Assembly: GCF_900156335.1 (NCBI RefSeq)
Contig: NZ_FTMZ01000013.1
Coordinates: forward strand, 1-64,000
From: Sphaerotilus natans
Lineage (GTDB): Bacteria; Pseudomonadota; Gammaproteobacteria; Burkholderiales; Burkholderiaceae_C
Length of the DNA: 64,000 nt
Direction: 5' to 3'
Below are positions 49,942-59,044 of this stretch, piece after piece. A program made the position numbers and the translations under genes. Under the pieces are notes generated by a model that was given only the letters and a program-made list of their open reading frames with translations, made no database searches and was not told where the DNA came from. Numbering within the stretch: position 1 is the stretch's first letter; the number at the start of each line of letters is the position of its first letter.

Positions 49942-50530
49942 GGTCCTCGGGCGTGTTGGCGTTGAAGAAGGCGCTGGCGCCCGGGTCCTTGTCCTCGAAC
50001 AGCACGTTCGCGCAGCGGTGCTGGCCGGTCCAGCGGTCGATGCGGCGCTGCCCGCCGGCCATGAAGGCCACCAGGCTGTCCATCAGCGAGGCGCGCATCA
50101 GGCAGAAGACCGGATGCGGCTGCTCGCGCCCGTCGGCCTCGCGCGTCACCGCCATCGCCAGATCGGCCTGCTGCGCATGCAGCGCCTCGGCCAGCCGCGC
50201 CACCAGATCGAGCGGGAAGCGCGGCGAGTCGCACGGCACCGTCACCAGATACGGGGTCTCGCAGCGCTCCAGCCCGGCCAGGAAGCCGGCCAGCGGGCCG
50301 GGAAAGTCGCTGTCGGCATCCGGCCAGACTGGCACGCCGAAGGACTCGTAGGCGCCCAGGTTGCGGTTGGCGTTGACCATCACGCTGCCGACCTGCGGCT
50401 GCAGCCGCATCAGGGCGTGCAGCGCCAGCGGCAGGCCCTGGTAGTTCTGCAGCCCCTTGTCGACGCCGCCCATGCGGCTGCCGCGTCCGCCGGCCAGGAT
50501 CAGGCCGGTGATGTCCTGCGGATCGATCAT
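49931..50530 (-). CDS. mobA: Molybdenum cofactor guanylyltransferase MobA
   Basis: Attaches GMP to molybdopterin to make the guanine-dinucleotide cofactor used by enzymes such as formate dehydrogenase. It has 199 residues with the nucleotide-binding start [19 protein letters not shown] and [12 protein letters not shown]. Its position next to the formate dehydrogenase maturation genes, 14 nt after the TorD-like gene, fits a joint supply of cofactor. Confidence 0.95.
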   Translation of the reverse strand: MIDPQDITGLILAGGRGSRMGGVDKGLQNYQGLPLALHALMRLQPQVGSVMVNANRNLGAYESFGVPVWPDADSDFPGPLAGFLAGLERCETPYLVTVPCDSPRFPLDLVARLAEALHAQQADLAMAVTREADGREQPHPVFCLMRASLMDSLVAFMAGGQRRIDRWTGQHRCANVLFEDKDPGASAFFNANTPEDLRA

Positions 50531-50544
50531 CGTGCCGGCTCCCT

Positions 50545-51180
50545 TCACAGTTCCAGCAGATCGAAGCCCTGCGCCTCGACCTGCACGAAGGCGCGCGTCA
50601 GCGCGCCGATCGGGCGCCACAGCAGCGCCTGCGGATGGGCCTCGACCGCGTCGCACAGGCGCTCGACCCAGGTCTGCACATGCGCCCGGAAGAAGCGGCG
50701 CTGCTGCTCGAGGTTGCACACCGCGATGTCGTCGCCGGCGATCAGGAAGCGCATCACCTCGAAGACGCCTGCGATGTGGTCCTCGGTCTCGCCGCGGGTC
50801 TCGTCACGGGCCAGGCCGAGCGCGGCCAGGTCGCCGCGCAGCGCCGCCAGCGGCTTCTCGTTCAGGAAGCCGGCGAGGTAGAAGGAGCCGTAGACGAAGA
50901 CTTCCGGCTTGCCGACGCCGCCGAACAGCGCGTCGAACTCGGCGGCAGCGGCCTCAGGCGTGGTCGCGCGCATCGCGGCCACCAGCGCCTGCCACGGCGC
51001 CTCCAGGAAGCCGCCGGCCTCGGGCGCCTCGGTGACAGCGACGCGGAACTGCTGCAGCAGCGCCGCATCCGGCGGCGCGAACCACAGCCGGGCCAGCAGG
51101 CCGTAGAGCTCGGCGCGGGCCAGCTCCTCGGCGTCGTCGGCGCTGGCGAAGCTCAGCGCGCGGATCTCGTGCGGTTTCAT
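50545..51180 (-). CDS. TorD/DmsD-family molecular chaperone
   Basis: Cytoplasmic chaperone that binds the signal peptide of a molybdoenzyme and helps cofactor insertion before Tat export. It has 211 residues, all helical in character, with [38 protein letters not shown] and [17 protein letters not shown] (the E-x-x-D-H-I/L motif of the family). It overlaps the polyferredoxin gene by 4 nt. The client is most likely the formate dehydrogenase catalytic subunit nearby. Confidence 0.88.
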   Translation of the reverse strand: MKPHEIRALSFASADDAEELARAELYGLLARLWFAPPDAALLQQFRVAVTEAPEAGGFLEAPWQALVAAMRATTPEAAAAEFDALFGGVGKPEVFVYGSFYLAGFLNEKPLAALRGDLAALGLARDETRGETEDHIAGVFEVMRFLIAGDDIAVCNLEQQRRFFRAHVQTWVERLCDAVEAHPQALLWRPIGALTRAFVQVEAQGFDLLEL

Positions 51181-53384
51181 GGGCGGGGCAGGTCGGTGAT
51201 GCGGACCTCGTCGGTCCGGCTGTGCAGGTCGATGACGCGGCAGTCGCCGCACATCTTCAGCCGCTCGGCGCCGGCGCCCTGGAAGGCGGGGTGGCCGGCG
51301 AGCTTGCCGATCATCGTCTCGATGGCCTTGAGCGTGCCGAAGGGCTTGCTGCAGCGGATGCAGCGGTAGGGCTGGGCCTCGTGCAGCACGCGGGGCTGGC
51401 GCCGCGCGCGGCCCTCGTCGGCCAGCCACAGGCGCGGCACCAGCGTGATCGCCTGCTCCGGGCAGGTGCTCTCGCACAGGCCGCACTGCACGCAGGCGCG
51501 CTCGGTGAAGCGCAGCTGCGGCTTCTCGGGGTTGTCGCCCAGCGCGTTTTCCGGGCAGGCGCCGACGCAGCTCAGGCACAGCGTGCACTTGTCGGCATCG
51601 ACCACCACCGCGCCGAAGGCACTGCCTGCGGCCGGCAGCGCGATCGGCTCGGCCTGTGCCGCCGCCCGCTCGGCGCGGCGCGGCGCCTGGGCGAGCAGGT
51701 GGTCGAGCATCACGTCGAGCGTGGCGCGCTTGTCGGCCTGCGCGACGACCGCCGTCGGCTGCGCGACGCCCTGCGCCGGCGCCACCCGCAGCGCCGCGTC
51801 CAGCGCCGCCAGGTCGCGGGCATCGCGCGCCTCGACCAGGCCGAAGTGCTCGCCGGCATAGCCCAGGCCGTGCAGGATGGCCTGGGCCTGCGCCATCTGC
51901 GCGGCCAGCGCGTCGCGGTATTCGGGCGCCTCCTCGGCGGTCAGCAGCACGCGGATCTGGCTGGCGCCCTGCGCGATCGCCGCCAGCCACAGGTCGAGGC
52001 CGACGCTGGCGGTGTGCCACAGCGCCAGCGGGATCACCCGGGCCGGCACGCCCTGGATGTCGCGGTCGACCCGCGCGGCGCGGCCCAGCTCGTCGATCAG
52101 CGCCGCACCGGCGCCCTCGCTGTGGAACAGCAGCATCGCGTCGCGGCCGCCCGCCTTGGCGTAGGTCGCCAGCAGGCGCTGCAGCCGCCGGCCCTGGTCG
52201 ACCGGACCGGGATAGGTGAAGGACAGCGCTCCGCTCGGGCAGACGGTGGTGCAGGCGCCGCAGCCGGCGCACAGATGCGGCTCGACGATGATGCCGCCGG
52301 CCGCCTCGGTCTTCGCCTTGCCCTTGCGCGAGGCGTCGCTGCGGATCGCGCGGGTGGAGCACACGTCGATGCAGGCGCTGCAGCCGATTTGCTCGTTGCG
52401 GCTGTGCGCGCACAGCCGCGGCTCGTAGCGGAAGAACTTCGGCTTGTCGAACTCGCCCACCCACTCGCGCAGCTTCAGCACCGCCTCGCCCAGCGCGGCG
52501 GTCTGCTGGCTGCCCGGCGGCACATGGACATAGCCCTGCGGCGGCTGGTGCTGGCTGAAGGCCGGCGTGGCGCGCAGGTCGAGGATCAGGTCGAAGCGCT
52601 CGTCGGTGCGCAGCGGTGGGCGCTCGAAGTCGATCGCCGCGGCCGCGTCGCAGACGCGCACGCAGTCGCGGTGGCCGCCGCAGCGCGACAGGTCGATCTG
52701 GTAGCTGAAGTCGATCGCGCCTTCGGGGCAGGCGTCCAGACAGGCGTTGCAGCGGGTGCAGAGGTCCAGGTCGATCGGGTTGCCGGAGGTCCACTGCACC
52801 TCGAAGGCGCCGAGCCAGCCCGTCACCCGGCTCAGCCGGCCGGCGAACACCGGCAGGTCGCGGCGCTGCGCCAGCGCGCCGGCGCCGTCGACCAGCAGCG
52901 TGACGTCGAGCCGGTCGGCCAGCAGTGCCCCGGCGCGCTGCGCGCTGTCGGCGTCGCCCACCACCAGGCAGCGTCCGGCCGAGCGGTAGCCCACGCCCGG
53001 CACCGGCGCCGGATCGGGCAGCTGCGCCGCCGCGATCAGCGCCGCCAGCTTCGGCGTGGCGGCCCGGGCGTCGCGCGACCAGCCGCCGGTCTCGCGCAGG
53101 TTGACGAAGCGGATCGGCCGCTCGGCCACCGGCGTGCTGCCGGCGGTGGCGTCGTTCAGCTCGGTGAACAGCCGCGCCTCCTGCGTGCAGGCGACGATCA
53201 GCCGGTCGCCTGGGCCGACCGCCTTGGCCGCACGCTGGAAGGCCGGCGCCTCACGCCGGCACAGCAGGCTGTGCGTCGTCTCCAGGCCCTCTGAGCGGGC
53301 GCCCGGCGTCGTCGCCAGCGCGCGGGCGATCGCCGCCGTGTCCAGCGGCATCGTTCGGTTGCAGTCGCAGATCAGGGTCTTCAT
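51177..53384 (-). CDS. Multi-cluster 4Fe-4S ferredoxin-type protein of the formate dehydrogenase locus
   Basis: Large cytoplasmic Fe-S protein of 735 residues with at least four 4Fe-4S binding motifs: CTRCNACLDACPEGAIDF, CAGCGACTTVCPSGALSF, CTLCLSCVGACPENALG and CVQCGLCESTCPEQAI. Extra Cys groups are CSACIDVC and the terminal CIRCSKPFG and CGDC. Proteins of this kind accompany DUF3305/DUF3306 formate dehydrogenases and probably serve in electron supply or maturation (inference). The ATG at 53382-53384 lies inside the DUF3306 gene, giving a 134-nt overlap. Confidence 0.85.
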   Translation of the reverse strand: MKTLICDCNRTMPLDTAAIARALATTPGARSEGLETTHSLLCRREAPAFQRAAKAVGPGDRLIVACTQEARLFTELNDATAGSTPVAERPIRFVNLRETGGWSRDARAATPKLAALIAAAQLPDPAPVPGVGYRSAGRCLVVGDADSAQRAGALLADRLDVTLLVDGAGALAQRRDLPVFAGRLSRVTGWLGAFEVQWTSGNPIDLDLCTRCNACLDACPEGAIDFSYQIDLSRCGGHRDCVRVCDAAAAIDFERPPLRTDERFDLILDLRATPAFSQHQPPQGYVHVPPGSQQTAALGEAVLKLREWVGEFDKPKFFRYEPRLCAHSRNEQIGCSACIDVCSTRAIRSDASRKGKAKTEAAGGIIVEPHLCAGCGACTTVCPSGALSFTYPGPVDQGRRLQRLLATYAKAGGRDAMLLFHSEGAGAALIDELGRAARVDRDIQGVPARVIPLALWHTASVGLDLWLAAIAQGASQIRVLLTAEEAPEYRDALAAQMAQAQAILHGLGYAGEHFGLVEARDARDLAALDAALRVAPAQGVAQPTAVVAQADKRATLDVMLDHLLAQAPRRAERAAAQAEPIALPAAGSAFGAVVVDADKCTLCLSCVGACPENALGDNPEKPQLRFTERACVQCGLCESTCPEQAITLVPRLWLADEGRARRQPRVLHEAQPYRCIRCSKPFGTLKAIETMIGKLAGHPAFQGAGAERLKMCGDCRVIDLHSRTDEVRITDLPRP

Positions 53385-53862
53385 CGGGCAGGTCGCCGGG
53401 CGGGGCGTCGGCAAGGGATTCGGGGGCAGGGGCGGAGGCGGGTCTGTCCTCGTCGAACAGGCCCAGGAAGCGCGACTGCGCCATCTGGCGCAGCATCGCC
53501 GCCGGCAGCGGGTCGGGCCGGCCGTAGTCGTCGATGTAGATGTCCAGGCCGTCCATGACGTTGAAGTGCGGATCGGCGAAGAGCTTCTTCAGCGCGGCGT
53601 TCTTCACCGACGGATCGACGCCGCGGGCCACGAAGCGCGCGACCTCCGCGCCGTCGGGCAGGCGCGCGACCTCGTCGAGCGTGGGCGGCGGCAGCGCGGG
53701 TCCGGCCGGGGCCAGGGCTGGGGCCGGCGGGGCGATCCCCGTCGCGGCCTGCGGCGCAGGCGCCGGCACGGCTGCGTGGGCGGGCTCGGGCGGCGCCTCG
53801 CCCTGGCGCACCTGCACCTTGCGCTGCGACCAGCGCGAGAAGAAGCCTTCGCTGCCGCTCAT
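53251..53862 (-). CDS. DUF3306 domain protein
   Basis: Conserved protein of unknown function found with formate dehydrogenase genes. It has 203 residues: GFFSRWSQRKVQVRQGE start, Pro/Ala-rich linker (about 24-60), then the conserved block RGVDPSVKNAALKKLFADPHFNVMDGLDIYIDDYGRPDPLP. The ATG at 53860-53862 overlaps the DUF3305 stop (ATGA). The last 45 codons overlap the ferredoxin gene in another frame. Confidence 0.85.
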   Translation of the reverse strand: MSGSEGFFSRWSQRKVQVRQGEAPPEPAHAAVPAPAPQAATGIAPPAPALAPAGPALPPPTLDEVARLPDGAEVARFVARGVDPSVKNAALKKLFADPHFNVMDGLDIYIDDYGRPDPLPAAMLRQMAQSRFLGLFDEDRPASAPAPESLADAPPGDLPDEDPDLRLQPNDAAGHGGDRPRAGDDAGRPLRGPGDDAQPAVPA

Positions 53863-54392
53863 GCGCACTCCGGCGCGTCGCCGCCCGGCCCGCGCCGCGC
53901 CGGATCGACGAAGGAGGCCGGCCGGCGGCGCTTCTTCGGCTCGGGCCGGTAGTTGGCGTCGGTCCAGGCCTGCAGCCAGGCGCGCACCGCCTCGGGCAGC
54001 GGCAGGTTGTCGACCCGCTCCTGCGCGTCGAGCAGCCGCCCGGCCTCGTTGTAGGACAGCGTGACGGTTTCCGGCGCGGCCTGCGACGCATTCTCGTCAT
54101 CGACGCGCCACATCACGAACCAGACCGGCGCGCCCGAACTCAGGTTCAGGTAATAACCCTCGCCCTCGTCGCGGTGCAGGCGCACCGGGAAACCCGGGTA
54201 CAGGAAACTCGCGCGCTGGCCGTCGTCGCGCAGGCAGCGCGGCTGGTTTCCCCACTGGCCTTCGTCGATCAGCACCTCGGCCAGCGAGAATCTCCATTCC
54301 TCCCAGACGCTGGGACGCGCGTGGCGTTCGATCACCACCGCGACCCGGATCTCGGGCGGCGCGGGCGGGCTTTCATCGGTGGGCTGGGTCAT
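53859..54392 (-). CDS. DUF3305 domain protein
   Basis: Conserved partner of DUF3306 in formate dehydrogenase loci; function unknown. It has 177 residues with IRVAVVIERHARPSVWEEWRFSLAEVL, YPGFPVRLHRDEGEGYYLNLSSGAPVWFVMWR, and a basic C-terminal stretch (PEPKKRRRP). First gene of the minus-strand maturation operon, divergent from the structural genes. Confidence 0.85.
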   Translation of the reverse strand: MTQPTDESPPAPPEIRVAVVIERHARPSVWEEWRFSLAEVLIDEGQWGNQPRCLRDDGQRASFLYPGFPVRLHRDEGEGYYLNLSSGAPVWFVMWRVDDENASQAAPETVTLSYNEAGRLLDAQERVDNLPLPEAVRAWLQAWTDANYRPEPKKRRRPASFVDPARRGPGGDAPECA

Positions 54393-54516
54393 GGCGGCGG
54401 GTCGGCAAAGCCGGGCAGTCTAGCGCCGGCCACCCGGTCTTGCCGCGGATCAAGGGTTTGTATCGATTCGGAGACAGCGGGCTCCGATGTTTTTCCGGGC
54501 CCTCGGGGGCCGCCCT

Positions 54517-54643
54517 GCGACGAATTGCCAGCCGGGTGGCGACATTCTGCGCAACCGGTCGGGGCCGGCAAATCCCAGAGGCTGCGGCGGGCTGCGGCAA
54601 ACTGACGCGACAAATTGTCGCGACACCAGCGACAAACTGTCGC
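54517..54643. promoter_or_regulatory. Two pairs of GCGACA palindromic sites in the divergent fdh control region
   Basis: The 432-nt region between DUF3305 and the first plus-strand fdh gene holds two strong palindromes, GCGACA-AAT-TGTCGC (54607-54621) and GCGACA-AAC-TGTCGC (54629-54643), exactly 22 bp apart. Degenerate relatives GCGACGAATTGCC (54517) and GCGACATTCTGCGC (54539) are also 22 bp apart. Two-helical-turn spacing suggests cooperative binding by a dimeric regulator. No clear sigma-54 element is seen. The rest of the region shows nothing recognisable. Confidence 0.65.
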
Positions 54644-54824
54644 GATTCCCTTGCCATGCGCTGCGTGACAACCCTTATTGCCGCGCTTGCATAGGCTGCG
54701 CCCAATACGGTTCAATCCTTCGCTCGCAGGCTCGGCCGATCCCTGATCGCGCCGGCCCTGGCCTGCCTGAATCCCTTTTCTCCCTTTCCTTCCCCCTTCC
54801 ATCCGACCTGTCCGGAGTTCCGTG

Positions 54825-55037
54825 ATGAGCACTTCCGACCGCCCCGCGCCGACCCGCCGCCGTGTCTTCGCCGCTGCCGGCACCGTTGGCGCGCTGGCCG
54901 CCGTGGCGGCGGTGCTGCCGGGCACGTCCCGCCCGGTGGCCGCACCGGCCGAGCCTGCTGCGCCGACGCCCTCGAGCGGCGGCGGCTACCAGCTGTCGGA
55001 GCATGTGCAGCGCTACTACCGCACCGCCCGCGTCTGA
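54825..55037 (+). CDS. Formate dehydrogenase region Tat-signal small protein
   Basis: A 70-residue protein with a twin-arginine type start (TRRRVFAAAGTVGALAAVAAVLPG) and a short tail ending HVQRYYRTARV. This matches the small Tat-target proteins encoded directly before formate dehydrogenase alpha subunits. Role unknown, perhaps assembly. GGAG seven bases before the ATG fixes the start. The catalytic subunit follows after 35 nt. Confidence 0.8.
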   Translation: MSTSDRPAPTRRRVFAAAGTVGALAAVAAVLPGTSRPVAAPAEPAAPTPSSGGGYQLSEHVQRYYRTARV

Positions 55038-55072
55038 CCGCGTCTGAGTCAGAGGATCCCGGAGACATCGAC

Positions 55073-58069
55073 ATGCTGCTGACCCGCCGTCCGACGCCGA
55101 CTGCCGCCCCCGCGGCCGGCGCCGCCCCTTCTTCCCTCGTCTCCAGCCTGGCCCGTGGCCTGCAGCGCTCGATCCCGACGCTGGACCGCCGCAGCTTCCT
55201 GCGCCGCTCCGGCCTGGGCGTGGGCGCCGGCCTGGCGGCTTCGCAGCTGACGCTGGTCAAGCGCGCCGACGCCTCCGAGTCGGCGCGCACCGCGCTGACC
55301 GGCACCGGCAAGGTCGAGGTCAAGCGCACCGTCTGCGGTCACTGCTCGGTGGGCTGCGCGGTCGACGCGGTGGTCGAGAACGGCGTCTGGGTGCGCCAGG
55401 AGCCGGTGTTCGACTCGCCGATCAACATGGGCGCGCACTGCGCCAAGGGCGCGGCGCTGCGCGAGCACGGCCACGGCGAATACCGCCTGAAGACCCCGAT
55501 GAAGCTGGTCGACGGCAAGTACCAGCGCATCTCCTGGGACCAGGCGCTCACCGAGATCAGCGCGCGCATGCTCGAGCTGAAGAAGCAGAGCGGCCCGGAC
55601 TCGCTGTTCGTCGTCGGATCCAGCAAGCACAACAACGAGCAGGCCTACCTGCTGCGCAAGTGGATCAGCTTCTGGGGCTCGAACAACACCGACCACCAGG
55701 CCCGCATCTGCCACTCGACCACCGTCGCCGGCGTCGCCAACACCTGGGGCTACGGCGCGATGACGAACTCGTACAACGACATGCAGAACGCCCGTGCGGC
55801 GATCTACATCGGCTCGAACGCGGCGGAAGCGCACCCGGTGTCGATGCTGCACATGCTCCATGCCAAGGAGCGCGGCTGCAAGATGATCGTGGTCGATCCG
55901 CGCTTCACCCGCACCGCGGCCAAGGCCGACGAGTACGTGCGCATCCGCTCGGGCTCGGACATTCCCTTCCTGTTCGGGGTGATGCACCACATCTTCAAGA
56001 ACGGCTGGGAAGACAAGAAGTACCTCGAGGACCGCGTCTGGGGCATGGACAAGGTCCGCGAGGAGTGTCTGACCAAGTGGACGCCGGACAAGGTGCAGGA
56101 GGCCTGCGGCGTCGACGAGGCCACCACCTACAAGGTCGCGAAGATCCTGGCCGACAACCGCCCCGGCACCATCGTCTGGTGCATGGGCCAGACGCAGCAC
56201 ACCATCGGCAACGCGATCGTGCGGGCGTCCTGCCTGCTGCAGCTGGCGCTGGGCAATGTCGGCAAGTCCGGCGGCGGCACCAACATCTTCCGCGGCCACG
56301 ACAACGTGCAGGGCGCCACCGACGTCGGCCCGAACCCGGACTCGCTGCCGGGCTACTACGGCCTGGCCGAGGGCGCGTGGAAGCACTTCGCCAAGGTCTG
56401 GGGCGTCGACTTCGAGTGGATCAAGAAGCAGTACGCGCCGGGCATGATGACCAAGTCCGGCATGACGGTCTCGCGCTGGATCGACGGCGTGCTCGAGAAG
56501 AACGAGCTGATCGACCAGGACAGCAATCTGCGCGGCCTGATCTTCTGGGGCCATGCGCCGAACTCGCAGACGCGCGGTCTCGAGATGAAGAAGGCGATGG
56601 ACAGGCTCGACCTGCTGGTCGTCATCGACCCGTTCCCGAGCGCCACCGCGGCGATGGCGGCGATGCCGCCGATGAACAAGGATGACCTGAATCCGAACCG
56701 CGCGGTCTACCTGCTGCCGGCGTGCACGCAGTTCGAGACCTCGGGCTCGTGCACCGCGTCGAACCGCTCGGTGCAGTGGCGCGAGAAGGTCATCGAGCCG
56801 CTGTGGGAGTCGCGCACCGATCACATGATCATGGTGCAGCTCGCCGACAAGCTCGGCTTCGGCAAGGAGCTGGTGCAGAACTACAAGATGGTGCCGGGCA
56901 AGGGCGGCATGCTCGAGCCCGAGACCGAGTCCATCCTGCGCGAGATCAACCGCTCGGTCTGGACCATCGGCTACACCGGCCACAGCCCGGAGCGGCTGAA
57001 GGCGCACATGCGCAACATGCATGTCTTCGACGTGCGCACGCTCAAGGCCAAGGGCGGCATCGACAAGGAGAGCGGCTACGCGCTCGACGGCGACTACTTC
57101 GGCCTGCCGTGGCCGTGCTTCGGCACGCCGGAGATGAAGCACCCCGGCACGCCCAATCTCTACGACACCAGCCGGCATGTGATGGACGGCGGCGGCAACT
57201 TCCGCGCCAACTTCGGCGTCGAGCGCGACGGCCAGTCGCTGCTCGCCGGCGACGGCTCGCACTCGCTGGGCGCCGATCTCACCACCGGCTACCCCGAGTT
57301 CGACCACCTGCTGCTGAAGAAGCTCGGCTGGTGGGATGACCTGACCGAAGCCGAGAAGGCAGCAGCCGAAGGCAAGAACTGGAAGACCGATCCGTCGGGC
57401 GGCATCATCCGCGTCGCGATGAAGGTGCACGGCTGCCATCCCTTCGGCAATGCCAAGGCGCGCGCGGTGGTCTGGAACTTCCCCGATCCGATCCCGCAGC
57501 ACCGCGAGCCGCTGTTCTCGACCCGCCCGGACCTGATCGACAAGTACCCGACGCACGACGACAAGAAGGCCTTCTGGCGCCTGCCCACGCTCTACAAGTC
57601 GGTGCAGGAGAAGAACCGCGACGTGGGCAAGAGCTTCCCGCTGATCATGTCCAGCGGCCGTCTGGTCGAGTACGAGGGCGGGGGCGAGGAGACCCGCTCC
57701 AACCCCTGGCTGGCCGAGCTGCAGCAGGAGATGTTCGTCGAGATCAACCCGAAGGCGGCCAACGACCGCGGCATCCGCAACGGCGACTGGGTCTGGGTGA
57801 AGACCCCGCCGATGGCGGCGCTGCCCGACTTCAAGGGCCTGCGCGTGAAGGCGCTGGTGACCGAGCGGGTGGATGCCGACACCGTCTGGATGCCGTTCCA
57901 CTTCTCGGGCCGCTGGGGCGGCATCGACATGGCGCCGTACTACCCCGAGGGCGCGATGCCGGTGGTGCGCGGCGAGGCGATCAACACCGCCACCACCTAC
58001 GGCTACGACAGCGTCACGATGATGCAGGAAACCAAGACGACGGTCTGCCAGATCGAGAAGGCAGCCTGA
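55073..58069 (+). CDS. Formate dehydrogenase catalytic (alpha) subunit, Cys-type, Tat-exported
   Basis: Molybdo/tungsto-bis-MGD enzyme oxidising formate to CO2 at the periplasmic side of the membrane. It has 998 residues: Tat signal with RRSFLRRSG (about 39-47), the 4Fe-4S site Cys88-Cys91-Cys95-Cys123 (CGHCSVGC and HCAKG), and the metal ligand Cys213 followed by His214 in ARICHSTTVAG, where other enzymes have selenocysteine. The C-terminal MGD-binding domain includes SSGRLVEYEGGGEETRSNPWL. GGAG eight bases ahead of the ATG supports the start. First large gene of the structural operon. Confidence 0.95.
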   Translation: MLLTRRPTPTAAPAAGAAPSSLVSSLARGLQRSIPTLDRRSFLRRSGLGVGAGLAASQLTLVKRADASESARTALTGTGKVEVKRTVCGHCSVGCAVDAVVENGVWVRQEPVFDSPINMGAHCAKGAALREHGHGEYRLKTPMKLVDGKYQRISWDQALTEISARMLELKKQSGPDSLFVVGSSKHNNEQAYLLRKWISFWGSNNTDHQARICHSTTVAGVANTWGYGAMTNSYNDMQNARAAIYIGSNAAEAHPVSMLHMLHAKERGCKMIVVDPRFTRTAAKADEYVRIRSGSDIPFLFGVMHHIFKNGWEDKKYLEDRVWGMDKVREECLTKWTPDKVQEACGVDEATTYKVAKILADNRPGTIVWCMGQTQHTIGNAIVRASCLLQLALGNVGKSGGGTNIFRGHDNVQGATDVGPNPDSLPGYYGLAEGAWKHFAKVWGVDFEWIKKQYAPGMMTKSGMTVSRWIDGVLEKNELIDQDSNLRGLIFWGHAPNSQTRGLEMKKAMDRLDLLVVIDPFPSATAAMAAMPPMNKDDLNPNRAVYLLPACTQFETSGSCTASNRSVQWREKVIEPLWESRTDHMIMVQLADKLGFGKELVQNYKMVPGKGGMLEPETESILREINRSVWTIGYTGHSPERLKAHMRNMHVFDVRTLKAKGGIDKESGYALDGDYFGLPWPCFGTPEMKHPGTPNLYDTSRHVMDGGGNFRANFGVERDGQSLLAGDGSHSLGADLTTGYPEFDHLLLKKLGWWDDLTEAEKAAAEGKNWKTDPSGGIIRVAMKVHGCHPFGNAKARAVVWNFPDPIPQHREPLFSTRPDLIDKYPTHDDKKAFWRLPTLYKSVQEKNRDVGKSFPLIMSSGRLVEYEGGGEETRSNPWLAELQQEMFVEINPKAANDRGIRNGDWVWVKTPPMAALPDFKGLRVKALVTERVDADTVWMPFHFSGRWGGIDMAPYYPEGAMPVVRGEAINTATTYGYDSVTMMQETKTTVCQIEKAA

Positions 58070-58078
58070 GGAGCACCC

Positions 58079-58684
58079 ATGGCCCGAATGAAATTCATCT
58101 GCGACTCGGAGCGCTGCATCGAGTGCAACGGCTGCGTCACCGCCTGCAAGGCCGAGCATGACGTGCCCTGGGGCGTGAACCGCCGCCGCGTCGTCACCCT
58201 CAACGATGGCCTGCCGGGCGAGAAGTCGATCTCGGTGGCCTGCATGCACTGCTCGGACGCGCCGTGCATGGCGGTCTGCCCGGTGGACTGCTTCTACCGC
58301 ACCGACGAAGGCGTGGTGCTGCACGACAAGGATGTCTGCATCGGCTGCGGCTACTGCTCGTACGCCTGCCCGTTCGGCGCGCCGCAGTTCCCGTCGAACG
58401 GCACCTTCGGCCTGCGCGGCAAGATGGACAAGTGCACCTTCTGCGCCGGTGGCCCCGAGGAAAACGGCTCGGCCGCCGAGAACGAGAAGTACGGCCGCAA
58501 CCGCCTGAGCGAGGGAAAGCTGCCCGCCTGCGCCGAGATGTGCTCGACCAAGGCGCTGCTGGGCGGCGACGGCGATGTGGTGGCCGACATCTTCCGCACC
58601 CGCGTGATCCAGCGCGGCAAGGGCAGCGAGGTCTGGGGCTGGGGCACCGCCTACGGCCAGCCCAAGGCGGAGGTGAAGTCGTGA
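58079..58684 (+). CDS. Formate dehydrogenase iron-sulfur (beta) subunit
   Basis: Electron-transfer subunit of 201 residues carrying four Cys groups for 4Fe-4S clusters: CIECNGCVTACKAEHD, CMHCSDAPCMAVCPVDC, CIGCGYCSYACPFGAP and CTFCAGG with a late CAEMC. It passes electrons from the catalytic subunit to the cytochrome b subunit. It begins 9 nt after the alpha gene; its stop overlaps the GTG start of the lipoprotein gene. Confidence 0.95.
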   Translation: MARMKFICDSERCIECNGCVTACKAEHDVPWGVNRRRVVTLNDGLPGEKSISVACMHCSDAPCMAVCPVDCFYRTDEGVVLHDKDVCIGCGYCSYACPFGAPQFPSNGTFGLRGKMDKCTFCAGGPEENGSAAENEKYGRNRLSEGKLPACAEMCSTKALLGGDGDVVADIFRTRVIQRGKGSEVWGWGTAYGQPKAEVKS

Positions 58685-59019
58685 GCGCGCGCCGTCATCC
58701 TGTCGTGCGTCGTGCGCTGGGCGCGGTGCTGCTGGCCGGCCTGATGCTGAGCGGCTGTGGCGAGCGTGCCCAGGAGCTGCAGGCCAAGGGCCCCGACGCT
58801 TCTCCCTGGAGCGGCAAGTCGGGCGGCTTCAGCGCCAGTGGCTGGCAGGGCGGCGACCAGAGCGCCTGGCAGGAGCAGATCCGCCAGCGCGGTCAGCGCC
58901 AGAACGAGTACGCCCGCACCGGCGTGTCCGGGCCCGGCGCGGCCGGCAATGCGTCTCTGCCGGCGCTGGCTGCCGCACCGGTGGCGGCGGCTGCCGCCTC
59001 GGCCGCCAGCCAGCCCTGA
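58681..59019 (+). CDS. Small lipoprotein of the formate dehydrogenase operon
   Basis: A 112-residue protein starting at GTG (GTGA overlap with the beta-subunit stop). It has a signal peptide and lipobox LMLSGC (lipidated Cys near residue 27). The mature part is Gly/Gln/Trp-rich (SPWSGKSGGFSASGWQGGDQSAWQEQIRQRGQ) and ends in an Ala-rich tail. Similar small lipoproteins occur in some fdh operons; role unknown. Confidence 0.7.
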   Translation: MSARRHPVVRRALGAVLLAGLMLSGCGERAQELQAKGPDASPWSGKSGGFSASGWQGGDQSAWQEQIRQRGQRQNEYARTGVSGPGAAGNASLPALAAAPVAAAAASAASQP

Positions 59020-59044
59020 GGCCGACGCCGCGAGGAGCCCCGCC

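Noticed and set aside
54640-54700. Possible sigma-54 promoter near TTGCCGCGCTTGCA upstream of the fdh structural genes
   Set aside because: The spacing between the GG and GC elements is wrong for sigma-54 (too short), and the first element reads TTGC rather than TGGC.
55049-58324. A 1091-codon open frame antisense to the formate dehydrogenase alpha and beta genes
   Set aside because: It is a codon-bias shadow of very GC-rich coding sequence: composition is skewed to Ala/Arg/Val/His/Leu with no domain, while the plus strand encodes clear enzyme subunits.
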